A DNA stretch of 64,000 nucleotides. Origin: JAALLB01 sp017643495 (GTDB taxonomy: Bacteria; Pseudomonadota; Alphaproteobacteria; Rhizobiales; Rhizobiaceae). The first letter of the stretch is position 1; each line of letters opens with the position of its first letter. The position numbers and the translations under genes were made by a program. The stretch is from contig OZ244147.1 of assembly GCA_965216105.1 (NCBI GenBank), positions 1,922,001 to 1,986,000 on the forward strand, given 5' to 3'. The notes below the pieces were generated by a model, which was not told where the DNA came from, did not search any database, and worked only from the letters and a program-made list of their open reading frames with translations. Positions 26,207 through 34,397 of the stretch are shown piece by piece.

Positions 26207-27646
26207 TTAACGGGCTGTTTTGATGATCCGGATATTATAGCTGCTGATTTTCTTGCGCAGTGTGTTGCGATTTAAGCCAAGAAGCTGTGCAGCCTTTATC
26301 TGGTTGCCGTTTGTGGCACTCAGCGCAGAAATGATTACCGGTTTTTCAAATTTTTCCAGAAACCCGGGATAAATGTTTTCAGGCAATTCCCCGCCATCAT
26401 GGCTTTCCAGAAAACGATTGATGAAAAACCGGGTAGCCTCTTCCAGATCAGCAAATGCTTGCCCCGGTTCCTTGCGCTCTGGCTGATGGGCAATCCTGCC
26501 TTTTCCCAACTCTGATTCGGCAATAGCATCCGTGATGGTTTCCTGCGGATAAAGCGTGCAAATCCTGTTCACCAGGTTTTCAAGCTCCCTTACATTTCCG
26601 GGCCAGGCATAATTCTTCAAAACGCTGATTGCTGACGCGTCGAGATGTTTGAACGGGTTACCCTGTTTCTCATTCAGCTTCACGAAATGTCTGGCAAGAT
26701 CCGCGATATCCTCCCGGCGATCCGACAAGGCCGGAAGCCTGAGCGGCACGACATTGAGCCGGTGAAACAGGTCTTCACGAAACTTGCCCGACTGGATCAG
26801 CGGGCCGATCTCCCCTTTCAATGAACAAATAATCCGAACATCCGGATGATGACTGTCTGTTGATGCAAGTGCCTCCATTTCATGATCGACCAGCAATTGA
26901 AGCAACCTGGATTGGGCAGATTCGGGTAATTCGTTGATTTCCTGGATATAGAGCGTCCCGCGGTCTGCCCTCTGCAACAATCCCGGTTCACGGTAGGAAT
27001 GTTCAGCCGCATTCCCGAATATTCTTCCCTCGATTTCCTCTTTCGGAACAGCGGCAAGATTGACCGAAAGAAAGAGCCCGTTCTTGCGCCTGCTCAAGTC
27101 ATGAAGAACCCGTGCAACCAGACGTTTGCCTGAGCCGCTCGGTCCGCTCAACATTACCGGCAGGTCGGAGTTCATCAGTCTGGCAAGAGCCTGATAGATG
27201 TCCTGCATTGCAGGTGAGCGCCCGACCAAAGGCAATTCCTGGCCATTATCGGTTGAAACAGGATGTTTTGTTTCTTCCGTGAAACTTGATACCGCGCGTT
27301 GAACGGCGCGTGTCAGATCATCAAGATCGAAGGGCTTGGGAAGATATTCATATGCGCCTGCCTTTTGTGCCTTGACGGCGGTCATCAATGTGTTTTGGGC
27401 ACTGATCAGAATAACAGGCAAATCGGGCCGCAACTTCCGGATTCGCGGCAGTAACTCGAATGCATCACCATCCGGCATGATGACATCGGAGACAACCACA
27501 TCCCCCTGCCCTTCGGATATCCATTTCCACAGGGTCGAGACATTCGATGTGATACGTACTTCAAATCCTGCGCGCATCAATGCCTGGTTCAAAACCGTAC
27601 GGATTGCGGCGTCATCATCGGCAACCAGAACAAGTTTCTTATCCAT
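26207..27646 (-). CDS. ntrC: Nitrogen regulation response regulator NtrC, without sigma-54 loop
   Basis: The partner of NtrB, 479 residues from the ATG at 27646, which overlaps the last codons of ntrB by 8 bases. The receiver domain is intact, with Asp54 in VVVSDVIMPDG and Lys104 in YLPKPFD. The AAA+ domain keeps Walker A GPSGSGK (168-174) and the arginine-finger region GKFREDLFHRLNVVPLRLP. However, the GAFTGA loop is absent: residues 209-224 read IFGNAAEHSYREPGLL. The Walker B acidic pair is also changed to TLYIQEIN, with Gln235 in place of Asp. The C-terminal Fis-type helix (IKAAQLLGLNRNTLRKKI) is intact. NtrC of Rhodobacter capsulatus also lacks GAFTGA and works with the housekeeping RNA polymerase. 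A similar mode is likely here. Confidence 0.92.
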   Translation of the reverse strand: MDKKLVLVADDDAAIRTVLNQALMRAGFEVRITSNVSTLWKWISEGQGDVVVSDVIMPDGDAFELLPRIRKLRPDLPVILISAQNTLMTAVKAQKAGAYEYLPKPFDLDDLTRAVQRAVSSFTEETKHPVSTDNGQELPLVGRSPAMQDIYQALARLMNSDLPVMLSGPSGSGKRLVARVLHDLSRRKNGLFLSVNLAAVPKEEIEGRIFGNAAEHSYREPGLLQRADRGTLYIQEINELPESAQSRLLQLLVDHEMEALASTDSHHPDVRIICSLKGEIGPLIQSGKFREDLFHRLNVVPLRLPALSDRREDIADLARHFVKLNEKQGNPFKHLDASAISVLKNYAWPGNVRELENLVNRICTLYPQETITDAIAESELGKGRIAHQPERKEPGQAFADLEEATRFFINRFLESHDGGELPENIYPGFLEKFEKPVIISALSATNGNQIKAAQLLGLNRNTLRKKISSYNIRIIKTAR

Positions 27647-28757
27647 TATTGCCACTGCCCCCTTTTTCCGGACCTCTCCATGCAGGAAGGAGAATGCGGA
27701 ATGTCGTTCCCACAGCGCTGCTTTCACATTCAATAATGCCGCCATGCCGCTCGACAATTCTCGCGACCATCGAAAGACCAAGTCCGGAACCGTTCTGACG
27801 CGTGGTCACAAACGGATCAAATACATGGGTGCGGATTTCATCGGGAATGCCGGGACCATTGTCGGAAACCGTAAATTCCAGCGGCAGGTCCTTGCGGTGC
27901 GAGGAGCCACTGGCTGCCAGACGGATCCCCGAACGATAGGCAGAGGCAAGCATGATTGTTCCGCCAGACCTGTTCTCCAATGCCTCAGCTGCATTCTTCA
28001 CAAGATTAAGAAAGACTTGGACAAGTTCATCGCGGGAACCGGACACCTCGGGCAGTGAGGGATCATAATTCTCGATTATCTCAAGTTCGGAAGCAAAACC
28101 GTTGCATGCAATCTGTCGTACATGGCCGAGAACGGCATGAATGTTTACCGGTTCGCGCTCTATTGGAGTTTGATCAGAAAAGACCTCCATTCGGTCGACA
28201 ATACGAACAATTCGGTCTGTTTCCTCGGTAATCAGTTCAGCCAGCGCCTTTTCGCTTTCCGGAACGCTCGATCCAAGCAATTGGGCAGCACCGCGAATAC
28301 CTGAAAGGGGATTCTTGATTTCATGCCCCAGCATTGCGGCTAGACCGCTTACCGAACGTGCTGCACCACGGTAGCCCAGTTGCCGGTCAATTCGGTCGGC
28401 AACACTGCGCTCCCGGAAGGTGAGAAGGGAAAGATGCGGCGTCTCGGCCATGGGGGCAGCATAAATATCGACAATCCGTTCTTCCCGCTTGCGGCTGGGC
28501 ATGATGGATGCGTGATACTGGTTTACCGGAGCGCCATGCTCAAAGGCCTGTTCCAGCAAGGAAGAAACAGGCTCCGATGAGGAGATAATGGACCACAACC
28601 CCTTGCTCTTCAGATAACGGCTGGACCCGTGGAACAACTGCTCTGCAACAGAGTTGGCATACGCAATTTGACCACTGCGCGACACGACCAGAACCGCATG
28701 TGGCAGGTTGTCCAACACATCCGATGCGTCGAAGTTCGTGCCGGAAACCATCCTCAC
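27639..28757 (-). CDS. ntrB: Nitrogen regulation sensor kinase NtrB
   Basis: A soluble two-component kinase, 372 residues, that phosphorylates NtrC when nitrogen is low and is controlled by PII proteins. Order of domains: PAS (about 12-110, DNLPHAVLVVSRSGQIAYAN), HisKA with His145 in GHEIKNPLSGIRGAAQLL, and a HATPase domain with LNLVKNAAEAL, DNGPGIP and GSGLGLS. Its ATG overlaps the dusB stop by four bases, and ntrC starts inside its last codons, so dusB-ntrB-ntrC is one translationally coupled unit, as in rhizobia (where dusB was called nifR3). Confidence 0.95.
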   Translation of the reverse strand: MRMVSGTNFDASDVLDNLPHAVLVVSRSGQIAYANSVAEQLFHGSSRYLKSKGLWSIISSSEPVSSLLEQAFEHGAPVNQYHASIMPSRKREERIVDIYAAPMAETPHLSLLTFRERSVADRIDRQLGYRGAARSVSGLAAMLGHEIKNPLSGIRGAAQLLGSSVPESEKALAELITEETDRIVRIVDRMEVFSDQTPIEREPVNIHAVLGHVRQIACNGFASELEIIENYDPSLPEVSGSRDELVQVFLNLVKNAAEALENRSGGTIMLASAYRSGIRLAASGSSHRKDLPLEFTVSDNGPGIPDEIRTHVFDPFVTTRQNGSGLGLSMVARIVERHGGIIECESSAVGTTFRILLPAWRGPEKGGSGNNG

Positions 28758-29779
28758 GCCGCTTCCTGTTGGAGCTCGCCTGCAAGTTCATAAAGGCCGG
28801 TAATTGCACGATGAATTTCGCGGACCTCGAAAGAGGTCATGGCTATCCGCCGCAAGGATTGTGCCTGCGACGATGACGGAAGGTTGAGGTTGTCAATATA
28901 CCAGCCAAGATGTTTGCGAGCCTGCCGCACACCAGATTCGTGACCATAAAACTCAAGCATTGCAGAATGGTGTTGCAGGACAGGTTCGGGATTCTGCGCC
29001 AGTTTTGAAAATTGCTCGGCAGTTTTCCAGCCAGCCAGATACCCGGGCAACCACGGCGCGCCATAAGCTGCCCGTCCAACCATCACAGCATCAGCGCCTG
29101 ACTGCGCAATTGCCTCTTCCGCATCCTTTCGGGATTTGATGTCGCCGTTTACCACAAGTGGCAAGCCGGTTGCTTCGCGAACCGCTGAAACGCGCTTCCA
29201 GTCGGCTTTGCCCTTGTAAAACTGGCAACGGGTCCGCCCGTGAACTGTTATCATGCGGATACCGGAATTTTCTGCCCGATGGGCCAGTTCAGGTGCATTG
29301 ATTGAGTTCTCATCCCAGCCGAGACGCATTTTCAGGGTAACCGGGAGGCTGACACTTCCGACGACCGCATCAATCAGGCTTTGGGCATGGTCAAGGTCCC
29401 GCATCAGGGCGGATCCGGAATACCCGGTTGTTACCCTTTTGGCAGGACATCCCATATTGATGTCGATGATGTCTGCTCCGGCGTCTTCAACGGCCTTTGC
29501 TGCCCGAGCCATCCACTTTGCCTCACGGCCAGCGAGTTGAACCATGTGAAGCGGCAACCCGGCTGACTGAACCTTGAGCCGCATCTCTGCTTCACCTTCA
29601 ACAAACGCTTCACTGGCAACCATTTCCGATACAACCAGACCTGCACCATGTTCCCATGCAAGGCGGCGAAAGGGCACATCCGTGACCCCCGACATGGGCG
29701 CGAGGAAGATCCGGTTGCGTGCGGCAACAGGGCCGATCGGTAGTGGTGCTCCCAAATCATGTGCAGGTTTATCAGGCAA
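28754..29779 (-). CDS. dusB: tRNA-dihydrouridine synthase B (NifR3)
   Basis: A flavoenzyme that reduces uridine to dihydrouridine in the tRNA D-loop. It has the FMN-binding strand LAPMSGVTDVPFRRL, the catalytic Cys in INMGCPAKRVTTGYSGSALM, and the ITVHGRTRCQFYKGKADW segment typical of Dus proteins. The TTG at 29779 is preferred because GGAG lies seven bases upstream; another TTG at 29815 adds 12 residues without homology. It is the first gene of the dusB-ntrB-ntrC unit. The 129-base gap to ispDF (29780-29908) holds divergent promoters; none was pinned down. Confidence 0.93.
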   Translation of the reverse strand: MPDKPAHDLGAPLPIGPVAARNRIFLAPMSGVTDVPFRRLAWEHGAGLVVSEMVASEAFVEGEAEMRLKVQSAGLPLHMVQLAGREAKWMARAAKAVEDAGADIIDINMGCPAKRVTTGYSGSALMRDLDHAQSLIDAVVGSVSLPVTLKMRLGWDENSINAPELAHRAENSGIRMITVHGRTRCQFYKGKADWKRVSAVREATGLPLVVNGDIKSRKDAEEAIAQSGADAVMVGRAAYGAPWLPGYLAGWKTAEQFSKLAQNPEPVLQHHSAMLEFYGHESGVRQARKHLGWYIDNLNLPSSSQAQSLRRIAMTSFEVREIHRAITGLYELAGELQQEAA

Positions 29780-29908
29780 GGAAGGTCTCCGTTCACATGC
29801 ACAATATTTGTGCAACCTGCCGTCCTTTTACACATGGCAGCCATGCTGAACAAGCTTGATTGCCGTGCAACTCCGTGACAAGACAAGGCCATAACTAGGG
29901 GAAGCCAT

Positions 29909-31081
29909 TTGTCCAGAAATGCTGTCGTGATTGTTGCTGCCGGTAGAGGATCGCGTATGGGAGATTCGGGCGGTCCCAAGCAATATCGTCTGCTTGCTGG
30001 CAAATCCCTTTTGCAACATACAATTGAAGCATTCACTACCCATGATGACATCGATCTGGTTCAGGTTGTGATACATGCTGATGATGGCGACATTTACCGG
30101 CAATCGGTCATTCCTGATTCAAAGTTGCGGGAGGCTGTATATGGAGGAGCAAGCAGACAGGCTAGTTGCAAGGCCGGCATTGACGCGCTCAAGGACACGC
30201 AGTGCGAAAAGGTTCTGATCCATGATGCAGCCCGTCCATTTGTTTCCCATGACACCATTTCCAATGTGCTTGGGATGATTGCGCCTGGCCTGTGTGCCCT
30301 GCCCGCGCGCGCAGTGGCCGACACAGTCAAACGGGCATCTTCCGAAAATGCTGTAACAGAGACAGTTTCGAGAAACGGACTGTTCCTCGCGCAAACACCA
30401 CAAGGCTTCCTTCATGATGAAATCACGGAAGCGCATGACCGGGCTTCGGGTCAGTCAGATAGGGAATTCACGGATGATGCTGCGGTTGCCGAATGGGCGG
30501 GCATGAAAGTCAGGCTTGTGGAAGGAAACCGCGAAAACTTCAAGATCACAACCTCGGATGACTTAAGGGAAGCGGAACGAATGTTATCACCTCGCCAGGT
30601 ACCTGATGTACGAACCGGTAACGGCTATGACGTTCACACACTGGGACCGGGTGACCATGTGATGCTGTGTGGTGTACGGATTGAACACAACCAAAGCCTG
30701 CAAGGTCATTCTGATGCTGATGTCGGTTTGCATTCCCTTACTGATGCGCTTCTCGGCACCATATCGGGCGGTGATATCGGTTCGCATTTTCCGCCTTCTG
30801 ATGCCCAATGGAAAGGCGCCTCCTCAGACCGGTTTATCTCCCATGCCGTAAAGTTGGTTCGCGACCAGGGCGGCGTCATAACAAACCTTGACGTGACCAT
30901 AATTTGCGAAACACCGAAAATCGGCCCTCACAGGGATGCCATGCGTGAACGAATTGGTGAAATATGCAATATTGATCCGTCTCGCATATCGGTAAAGGCA
31001 ACAACCAATGAAAAGATCGGTTTTGTCGGCCGTGGTGAAGGCATTGCTTCAATTGCAACTGCAACGGTGGTGTTCACATGA
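29909..31081 (+). CDS. ispDF: Bifunctional IspD/IspF isoprenoid enzyme
   Basis: Two steps of the MEP pathway in one 390-residue chain. Residues 1-225 are IspD, 2-C-methyl-D-erythritol 4-phosphate cytidylyltransferase, with the nucleotide loop VVIVAAGRGSRMG and the HDAARPF motif. Residues about 230-390 are IspF, the cyclodiphosphate synthase, with the metal ligands Asp and His in NGYDVH, the GHSDADV loop and the KATTNEKIGFVGR end. The fusion is common in alphaproteobacteria. The start is a TTG at 29909 behind AGGGGAAG: an in-frame stop at 29876 and the need for the N-terminal nucleotide loop exclude other starts. cinA follows with an overlap. Confidence 0.96.
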   Translation: MSRNAVVIVAAGRGSRMGDSGGPKQYRLLAGKSLLQHTIEAFTTHDDIDLVQVVIHADDGDIYRQSVIPDSKLREAVYGGASRQASCKAGIDALKDTQCEKVLIHDAARPFVSHDTISNVLGMIAPGLCALPARAVADTVKRASSENAVTETVSRNGLFLAQTPQGFLHDEITEAHDRASGQSDREFTDDAAVAEWAGMKVRLVEGNRENFKITTSDDLREAERMLSPRQVPDVRTGNGYDVHTLGPGDHVMLCGVRIEHNQSLQGHSDADVGLHSLTDALLGTISGGDIGSHFPPSDAQWKGASSDRFISHAVKLVRDQGGVITNLDVTIICETPKIGPHRDAMRERIGEICNIDPSRISVKATTNEKIGFVGRGEGIASIATATVVFT

Positions 31082-31602
31082 TGTTTGATGACGAATTGGC
31101 AACCTTTGCCAGCGAAACTGTACGCCAGTTTGCCGACGCAAAGTTCAGGATAGCGTCTGCCGAATCCTGCACTGGCGGTCTGATCGGCGCTTGCATAACA
31201 TCGGTTTCCGGCTCATCTGCAGTTTTTGATTACGGCTTTATAACGTATTCAAACGAAGCGAAGACAAGCATGCTTGGCGTACCTGCAGACTTGATCGAAC
31301 AGCATGGCGCTGTTTCACCCCAGGTCGCTTCTGAAATGGCAATCGGGGCAATCAGGAACTCGAATGCAGATGCTGCTGTTGCCGTTACCGGTATTGCAGG
31401 ACCTGGAGGGGCAACCGAAAGCAAACCTGTCGGTCTGGTTTACATTGCCGTGGCTACCCGCGCAGATGACGGCGCTTTTGTCGAGGACTTCAATTTCGGT
31501 GAGATCGGCCGGGATGAAGTAAGAAGGGAAACCGTGAAAGAAGCGCTTGAAATGCTGCTTGCTTATGGTCTCGATGACGAGCCAGACATGACAACCGCCT
31601 GA
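31078..31602 (+). CDS. CinA-like nicotinamide-nucleotide amidase (PncC domain only)
   Basis: A 174-residue protein made only of the C-terminal domain of CinA. This domain deamidates nicotinamide mononucleotide to nicotinic acid mononucleotide in the pyridine-nucleotide cycle. Marks are SAESCTGGLIGACITSVSGSS, with the catalytic-type Ser, FITYSNEAK and VTGIAGPGG. The N-terminal molybdopterin-like domain of full CinA is absent, as is usual in alphaproteobacteria. The gene starts with ATG at 31078 (or 31081), overlapping the ispDF stop, so the two are co-translated. Confidence 0.92.
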   Translation: MMFDDELATFASETVRQFADAKFRIASAESCTGGLIGACITSVSGSSAVFDYGFITYSNEAKTSMLGVPADLIEQHGAVSPQVASEMAIGAIRNSNADAAVAVTGIAGPGGATESKPVGLVYIAVATRADDGAFVEDFNFGEIGRDEVRRETVKEALEMLLAYGLDDEPDMTTA

Positions 31603-31641
31603 AAATCATATTCCAATTCAGGATAATCAGGCTGATCATGA

Positions 31642-32190
31642 TCAGAAAGAAGATCCGGGCTGCTGCAAGAACCGGAATTCTTCTTCTGTCGTTTCACGAG
31701 ACAATGCTTCATTGCGATGCGGAAAGCGGCCAAACCGCTTGATAATGTCCCGGTGCCTGACTGCATAATCATGGGTTTCTGCATCTGTATATTTTTCAAA
31801 CAGAGGCAAAGACAATTCCTGCACGGCCAGGTCTTCACTGTGCATCATCGGCATCAGCAGGAAGATGCGCCAATATTCATCGAAGCTCTCCAGATAGCCT
31901 CTTTCCTGGCCTTCCAGGCTCAATGTCAATGCCTTGACGTCACCGGCAAACGCCTTTGCCGTGTCGCGGTAAATGTTGCGTGTGAACTGGTCGAAAATGA
32001 TGACAAGTGCCATCAGGCCGTTTTTGGATGCTGACCAGGATGCCAGTTTTCCATCAAGGGCATCCTCAATCAGGTCACCAAATCTTGAGCGAATGGTTTC
32101 GTCAAATACCAGGTCTTTGGTAAAACGCTGCTCGGCAGAGGTCTGTTCAAACCAGAAATCAAGAACGTCATCAATTTTGTCTGTCTTCAT
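31642..32190 (-). CDS. DUF924 family protein
   Basis: A 182-residue soluble, all-helical protein recognisable by DVLDFWF near the N-terminus, IFDQFTRNIYR in the middle and RFGRFPHRNEALSRE near the end, which are the conserved blocks of DUF924 (a TPR-like fold). No function is established for the family. It overlaps the START-domain ratA-like gene by four bases and is convergent with cinA. No catalytic residues can be named. Confidence 0.88.
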   Translation of the reverse strand: MKTDKIDDVLDFWFEQTSAEQRFTKDLVFDETIRSRFGDLIEDALDGKLASWSASKNGLMALVIIFDQFTRNIYRDTAKAFAGDVKALTLSLEGQERGYLESFDEYWRIFLLMPMMHSEDLAVQELSLPLFEKYTDAETHDYAVRHRDIIKRFGRFPHRNEALSRETTEEEFRFLQQPGSSF

Positions 32191-32636
32191 TTGCCGTACA
32201 CCTCGTTTGCACGTTCCTCGAAAGCAGCCGTGAATTTTGAAAAGGCCCTGTCAAAGATGGCACCTGCTGCAAGCTGGAGCATTTTTGACCGCAATTCGTA
32301 ATCCACTGCAAAAAACACTTCACACCGGTCATCATCAAGCGCTTCAAAGCGCCACTGATTGTCGAGATACCGGAAAGGTCCGTCAATATATTTGACATCA
32401 ATGGTGAGGTCTTCGCGATTCATCATGACTTGGGTTGTGAAGGTTTCACTGAGCATTTTGTATGCCATGGTCATGTCGGCGACGAGCAGGGTTTTCACGC
32501 CCTTGATTTTCCTCGACTGGACATTGAGGGATTCACACAGGGGAACAAATTCCGGATATGCTTCAACGTCGCAAACCAGATCGAACATGTTTTCTGCCGA
32601 ATGGCTGACTATATGTTTTTTCTCTGCTTTTGGCAT
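32187..32636 (-). CDS. Coq10/RatA-type START-domain protein
   Basis: A 149-residue single-domain protein. The block SAENMFDLVCDVEAYPEFVP is the signature of the RatA/Coq10 polyketide-cyclase-like family. Eukaryotic and some bacterial members bind ubiquinone and aid its use in respiration; E. coli RatA was described as a ribosome-association toxin. No partner antitoxin is adjacent, so a ubiquinone-related role is favoured. It is encoded downstream of lipA and translationally coupled to DUF924. Confidence 0.88.
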   Translation of the reverse strand: MPKAEKKHIVSHSAENMFDLVCDVEAYPEFVPLCESLNVQSRKIKGVKTLLVADMTMAYKMLSETFTTQVMMNREDLTIDVKYIDGPFRYLDNQWRFEALDDDRCEVFFAVDYELRSKMLQLAAGAIFDRAFSKFTAAFEERANEVYGK

Positions 32637-32689
32637 GATCCTGCCTGACGAGCCTTTACCGGAGTTGAAAATGCGGAGCCAATAGTGCT

Positions 32690-33646
32690 TCAGGCACCTT
32701 GATTTCTGGCTTCACGGGCCGTTTTCAGTCGGGCAAAGTCTTCTCCGGCATGGTGGGATGACCGGGTGAGCGGTGTGGATGAAACCATCAGGAAACCTTT
32801 TGCAAACGCAGTGGTTTCATAAGATTTGAATGTATCCGGCGTTACAAATTCAACAATCTCGTGATGCCGCGAGGTTGGTTGCAGATACTGGCCAATGGTT
32901 AGAAAGTCGACATCTGCAGCGCGCAAATCATCCATCAACTGCAAAACTTCATTTCTCGTCTCTCCAAACCCAACCATGATCCCGGACTTGGTGAATATGT
33001 TCGGATCCACTTCCTTGACGATCTGAAGAAGGCGGATTGAATGGAAATAACGGGCACCCGGCCGTACCGTCAGGTATTTGGAAGGCACGGTTTCCAGATT
33101 GTGATTGAAAACGTCCGGTTTGGCGCGCGCCACCATCTCGATGGCCCCTTCCTTTCGCAGAAAGTCGGGGGTCAGGATTTCAATGGTTGTTTCCGGAGCG
33201 GCCGAGCGGATGGCCTCTATCGTTTCGACGAAATGACGCGCGCCACCATCATCCAGGTCATCACGGTCAACCGATGTGATGACAACATGGTTCAGGCCGA
33301 GTTTGGCAACAGCATTTGCAACATTCTCGGGTTCCTTGACGTCCAGGGGCTGAGGCATTCCGGTGCGCACATTGCAGAATGCGCATGCCCTCGTACATGT
33401 ATCCCCCATTATCATCATGGTGGCATGTTTCTTGGACCAGCATTCGCCAATATTGGGACAGCCTGCTTCCTGGCAAACAGTCACCAAATTGTTTTCTGCA
33501 ACAATCTTGCGGGTTTCCTCATAAACAGGAGAGCCACCAGCACGCACCCTTATCCAGTCCGGTTTTTTCTTTACCGGGTTTTCCGGACGATGCGCCTTTT
33601 CAGGATGCCTGGGTCTTGCTGTTGTTGTATCGAGAATCGTTACCAA
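32690..33646 (-). CDS. lipA: Lipoyl synthase
   Basis: This radical SAM enzyme inserts two sulfurs into protein-bound octanoyl groups, making lipoyl cofactor for pyruvate and 2-oxoglutarate dehydrogenases. Both iron-sulfur motifs are seen: CQEAGCPNIGEC for the auxiliary cluster and CTRACAFCNV, the CxxxCxxC of the radical SAM cluster. The length, 318 residues, is usual. The start is a TTG behind AGGAG ten bases upstream; no ATG is available before the conserved region. Its position between lpdA and the pdh operon fits its role. Confidence 0.96.
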   Translation of the reverse strand: MVTILDTTTARPRHPEKAHRPENPVKKKPDWIRVRAGGSPVYEETRKIVAENNLVTVCQEAGCPNIGECWSKKHATMMIMGDTCTRACAFCNVRTGMPQPLDVKEPENVANAVAKLGLNHVVITSVDRDDLDDGGARHFVETIEAIRSAAPETTIEILTPDFLRKEGAIEMVARAKPDVFNHNLETVPSKYLTVRPGARYFHSIRLLQIVKEVDPNIFTKSGIMVGFGETRNEVLQLMDDLRAADVDFLTIGQYLQPTSRHHEIVEFVTPDTFKSYETTAFAKGFLMVSSTPLTRSSHHAGEDFARLKTAREARNQGA

Positions 33647-33652
33647 GGGAAA

Positions 33653-33883
33653 TTATCTCCTGATCCTGTCAAATACCCACAAAAAGATGATGGCGCCGAC
33701 TGTCGCAATAATCAGGCGTCCGACAAAGCCCCCTGCACTAATGCCAACCAGTGGGGCAAGAAATCCGCCAACAAACGAACCGATCACACCAACCAGCAGG
33801 TTCATGATGAGCCCGTGATTGCGGTTCATGGCCTTTTCGGCTATGAACCCGGCGAGCAGACCAATTATAATAAAACCAATCAT
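33653..33883 (-). CDS. GlsB/YeaQ/YmgE family stress membrane protein
   Basis: A 76-residue protein with three hydrophobic, glycine-rich helices (MIGFIIIGLLAGFIAEKAM, LLVGVIGSFVGGFLAPLVG, LIIATVGAIIFLWVFDRI). This matches the small membrane family once called transglycosylase-associated. An AAAGGA site lies upstream of the ATG. No enzymatic activity is known; members are often induced in stress. It is 6 bases upstream of lipA on the same strand, so probably co-transcribed. Confidence 0.87.
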   Translation of the reverse strand: MIGFIIIGLLAGFIAEKAMNRNHGLIMNLLVGVIGSFVGGFLAPLVGISAGGFVGRLIIATVGAIIFLWVFDRIRR

Positions 33884-33901
33884 GAAATCATCCTTTCAGG
33901 G

Positions 33902-34342
33902 TCAGCAATTTCGGACATAGGTGAAGACCAGTTCATCCGTTGCCATCTGGCCGGTTGGCTGGCATCGTTTGTGAACTTCGCGCGTGCCACGTACCACAAC
34001 TTGTAACTGGTCACCGCGAACGGGACCTTCAACGTAATATTCCAGCGGATTGCCGGGACAAAACCGCGAAAAGCGTCTGGCTGTGCCTGAATACCAGTTT
34101 CCGTTCTTGCGACCATTGAACAGGAGTGTACCGCGCCTGACCCCGGAATTGCGCAATGCCTGCCGCGGGTTTTCATAATACAGCCAGCGCTGGTTGCCGG
34201 AAGCCTTTAGGCGCATCAGTGATCCATTGTGATTCCAGCAGGAATCCGCCCGTGCCACGCCTGAAGAAACCAGGTTGCCGGAAACCGCTGCAGAGGCGGC
34301 AAGCATCATCATTGCTACAAGCCTTGTTACCCCACCTTTCAT
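33902..34342 (-). CDS. Secreted uncharacterised protein with paired cysteines
   Basis: The function is not recognised. The ATG at 34342 has AAGGAG nine bases upstream and starts a signal peptide (MKGGVTRLVAMMMLAASAAV... ending Ala-Arg-Ala). The mature part of about 110 residues is basic and aromatic. It has cysteines near the start (SCWNHNGS), in SRFCPGNPLEYYVEG, in KRCQPTG and as the last residue, which could pair as two disulfides. It is likely a periplasmic or envelope protein. I believe similar genes occur in other Hyphomicrobiales, but this is from memory. It lies between lpdA and glsB on the same strand. Confidence 0.7.
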   Translation of the reverse strand: MKGGVTRLVAMMMLAASAAVSGNLVSSGVARADSCWNHNGSLMRLKASGNQRWLYYENPRQALRNSGVRRGTLLFNGRKNGNWYSGTARRFSRFCPGNPLEYYVEGPVRGDQLQVVVRGTREVHKRCQPTGQMATDELVFTYVRNC

Positions 34343-34397
34343 GCCATTCTCCTTTTTGCGCCCCTGATTTGATTGCCCTGCACAAGCAGAACGATGG

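Noticed and set aside
26201..26225. Possible terminator at the ntrC end (CCCG...CGGG around an A/T tract)
   Set aside because: The stem is short and mismatched and no U-tract follows on the minus strand.
33041..34006. A 321-residue plus-strand frame over lipA, glsB and part of the secreted protein gene
   Set aside because: Crosses three minus-strand genes and has low-complexity composition; the opposite strand carries clear motifs.
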